A stretch of 6,846 nt of DNA from an uncultured Lachnospiraceae bacterium (GTDB lineage: Bacteria; Bacillota; Clostridia; Lachnospirales; Lachnospiraceae). Of this stretch, positions 6,554-6,846 are shown in pieces. The position numbers were made by a program, and so were the translations under genes. Each line of letters begins with the position of its first letter. The stretch's first letter is position 1. The DNA lies in the NCBI GenBank assembly GCA_947591115.1, contig CANQCX010000104.1, positions 1 to 6,846 on the forward strand, given 5' to 3'. Under the pieces are notes generated by a model. The model searched no databases and had not been told where the DNA came from. It saw only the letters and a list, made by a program, of their open reading frames with translations.

Positions 6554-6846
6554 CTATTCCCCCGCTTTGTTTTCTTTTGGCAGCTCGACCGTAATTACCA
6601 AACTCCCGCCGTCGGCTTTGGCGCTGATCCTGCCGCCGAGCATCCGCGTAAACTGTCTTGCAATGGCAAGTCCAAGTCCGGTATTTCCCTTGCTGCGGGA
6701 AATATCCGTAGTATAAAATTCGTCAAAGATACGGTTCACATCAAGCTCCTCCTTTAGCTCATTGCGAAAACGGATCCGGATCTTGTCCGTACTGTCAAAC
6801 TCCACAAAAAGGCTGCCTTTTCCATGCTTAAAGCCGTTACTGATCA
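6554..6846 (-). CDS. Sensor histidine kinase, C-terminal HATPase end (N-terminus beyond window edge)
   Basis: Partial gene: the frame is open through base 6846 and about 97 C-terminal residues are visible. The visible part opens at or just after the N-box (ISNGFKHGKGS), continues with an F-box-like FDEFYTTDISRSKGN, then the G2 box TGLGLAIARQF and MLGGRISAK, and ends in ITVELPK, the last strand of a HATPase domain. A canonical G1 DxGxG box is absent: the strand reads IRIRFRNELKEE, where a subclass of Firmicute kinases has an N-P/E substitution. There is no receiver or HPt, so this is a classical kinase whose partner regulator is probably upstream, outside the window. A GTG at 6805 is only an internal codon. 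The gene ends with TAG one base before tcdA, indicating one transcript. Confidence 0.88.
   Translation of the reverse strand, partial: ISNGFKHGKGSLFVEFDSTDKIRIRFRNELKEELDVNRIFDEFYTTDISRSKGNTGLGLAIARQFTRMLGGRISAKADGGSLVITVELPKENKAGE

Noticed and set aside
1..6846. Mobile elements, CRISPR, tRNA/rRNA or riboswitches
   Set aside because: No transposase frame, terminal inverted repeats, spaced direct repeats, tRNA-like cloverleaf or recognised riboswitch core was seen. Coding density is nearly complete.

Overview
The window looks like a chromosomal segment of a Clostridia-type Firmicute, probably Lachnospiraceae. Base composition is near 50% GC, Shine-Dalgarno sites are purine-rich, and multi-pass hybrid histidine kinases of this style and rubredoxin-fused FMN glutamate-synthase-like proteins are typical of that group. 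The taxonomic placement is inferred from gene content alone. All five genes lie on the minus strand and are tightly packed. Long plus-strand open frames are antisense shadows of them.

In the direction of transcription (right to left): (1) 6846-6554 is the C-terminal ATPase end of a sensor histidine kinase whose N-terminus lies beyond the right edge. (2) 6552-5824 is tcdA, the tRNA t6A dehydratase, starting one base after the kinase stop codon. It is closed by a clear intrinsic terminator with a TTCG loop directly behind its stop. (3) 5695-4277 is a rubredoxin-like/FMN/[3Fe-4S] glutamate-synthase-related flavoprotein with a canonical AAGGAGG ribosome binding site and a repeat-bearing hinge. 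(4) 4198-1418 (possibly from 4240) is a membrane hybrid histidine kinase with HisKA, HATPase, a degenerate receiver, a true receiver, an HPt domain and a helical tail. (5) 1416-1 is a second membrane hybrid histidine kinase, starting one base after the stop of the first and cut by the left edge at the beginning of its receiver domain.

Functionally there are two blocks separated by the terminator at 5823-5792. The upstream block pairs a two-component sensor with a tRNA-modification enzyme. The downstream block is two adjacent, related hybrid kinases, probably co-translated, behind a redox flavoenzyme. No DNA-binding response regulator is visible, so the output of the phosphorelay must be encoded outside the window or elsewhere. 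No RNA gene, CRISPR array, insertion sequence or phage feature was found. Nothing here is convincingly a new system. The most unusual items are the rubredoxin-flavoenzyme fusion with divergent active-site motifs, the tandem kinase pair with its multi-module relay, and the repeated use of GGGGG as ribosome binding site with TAGGATG gene junctions.
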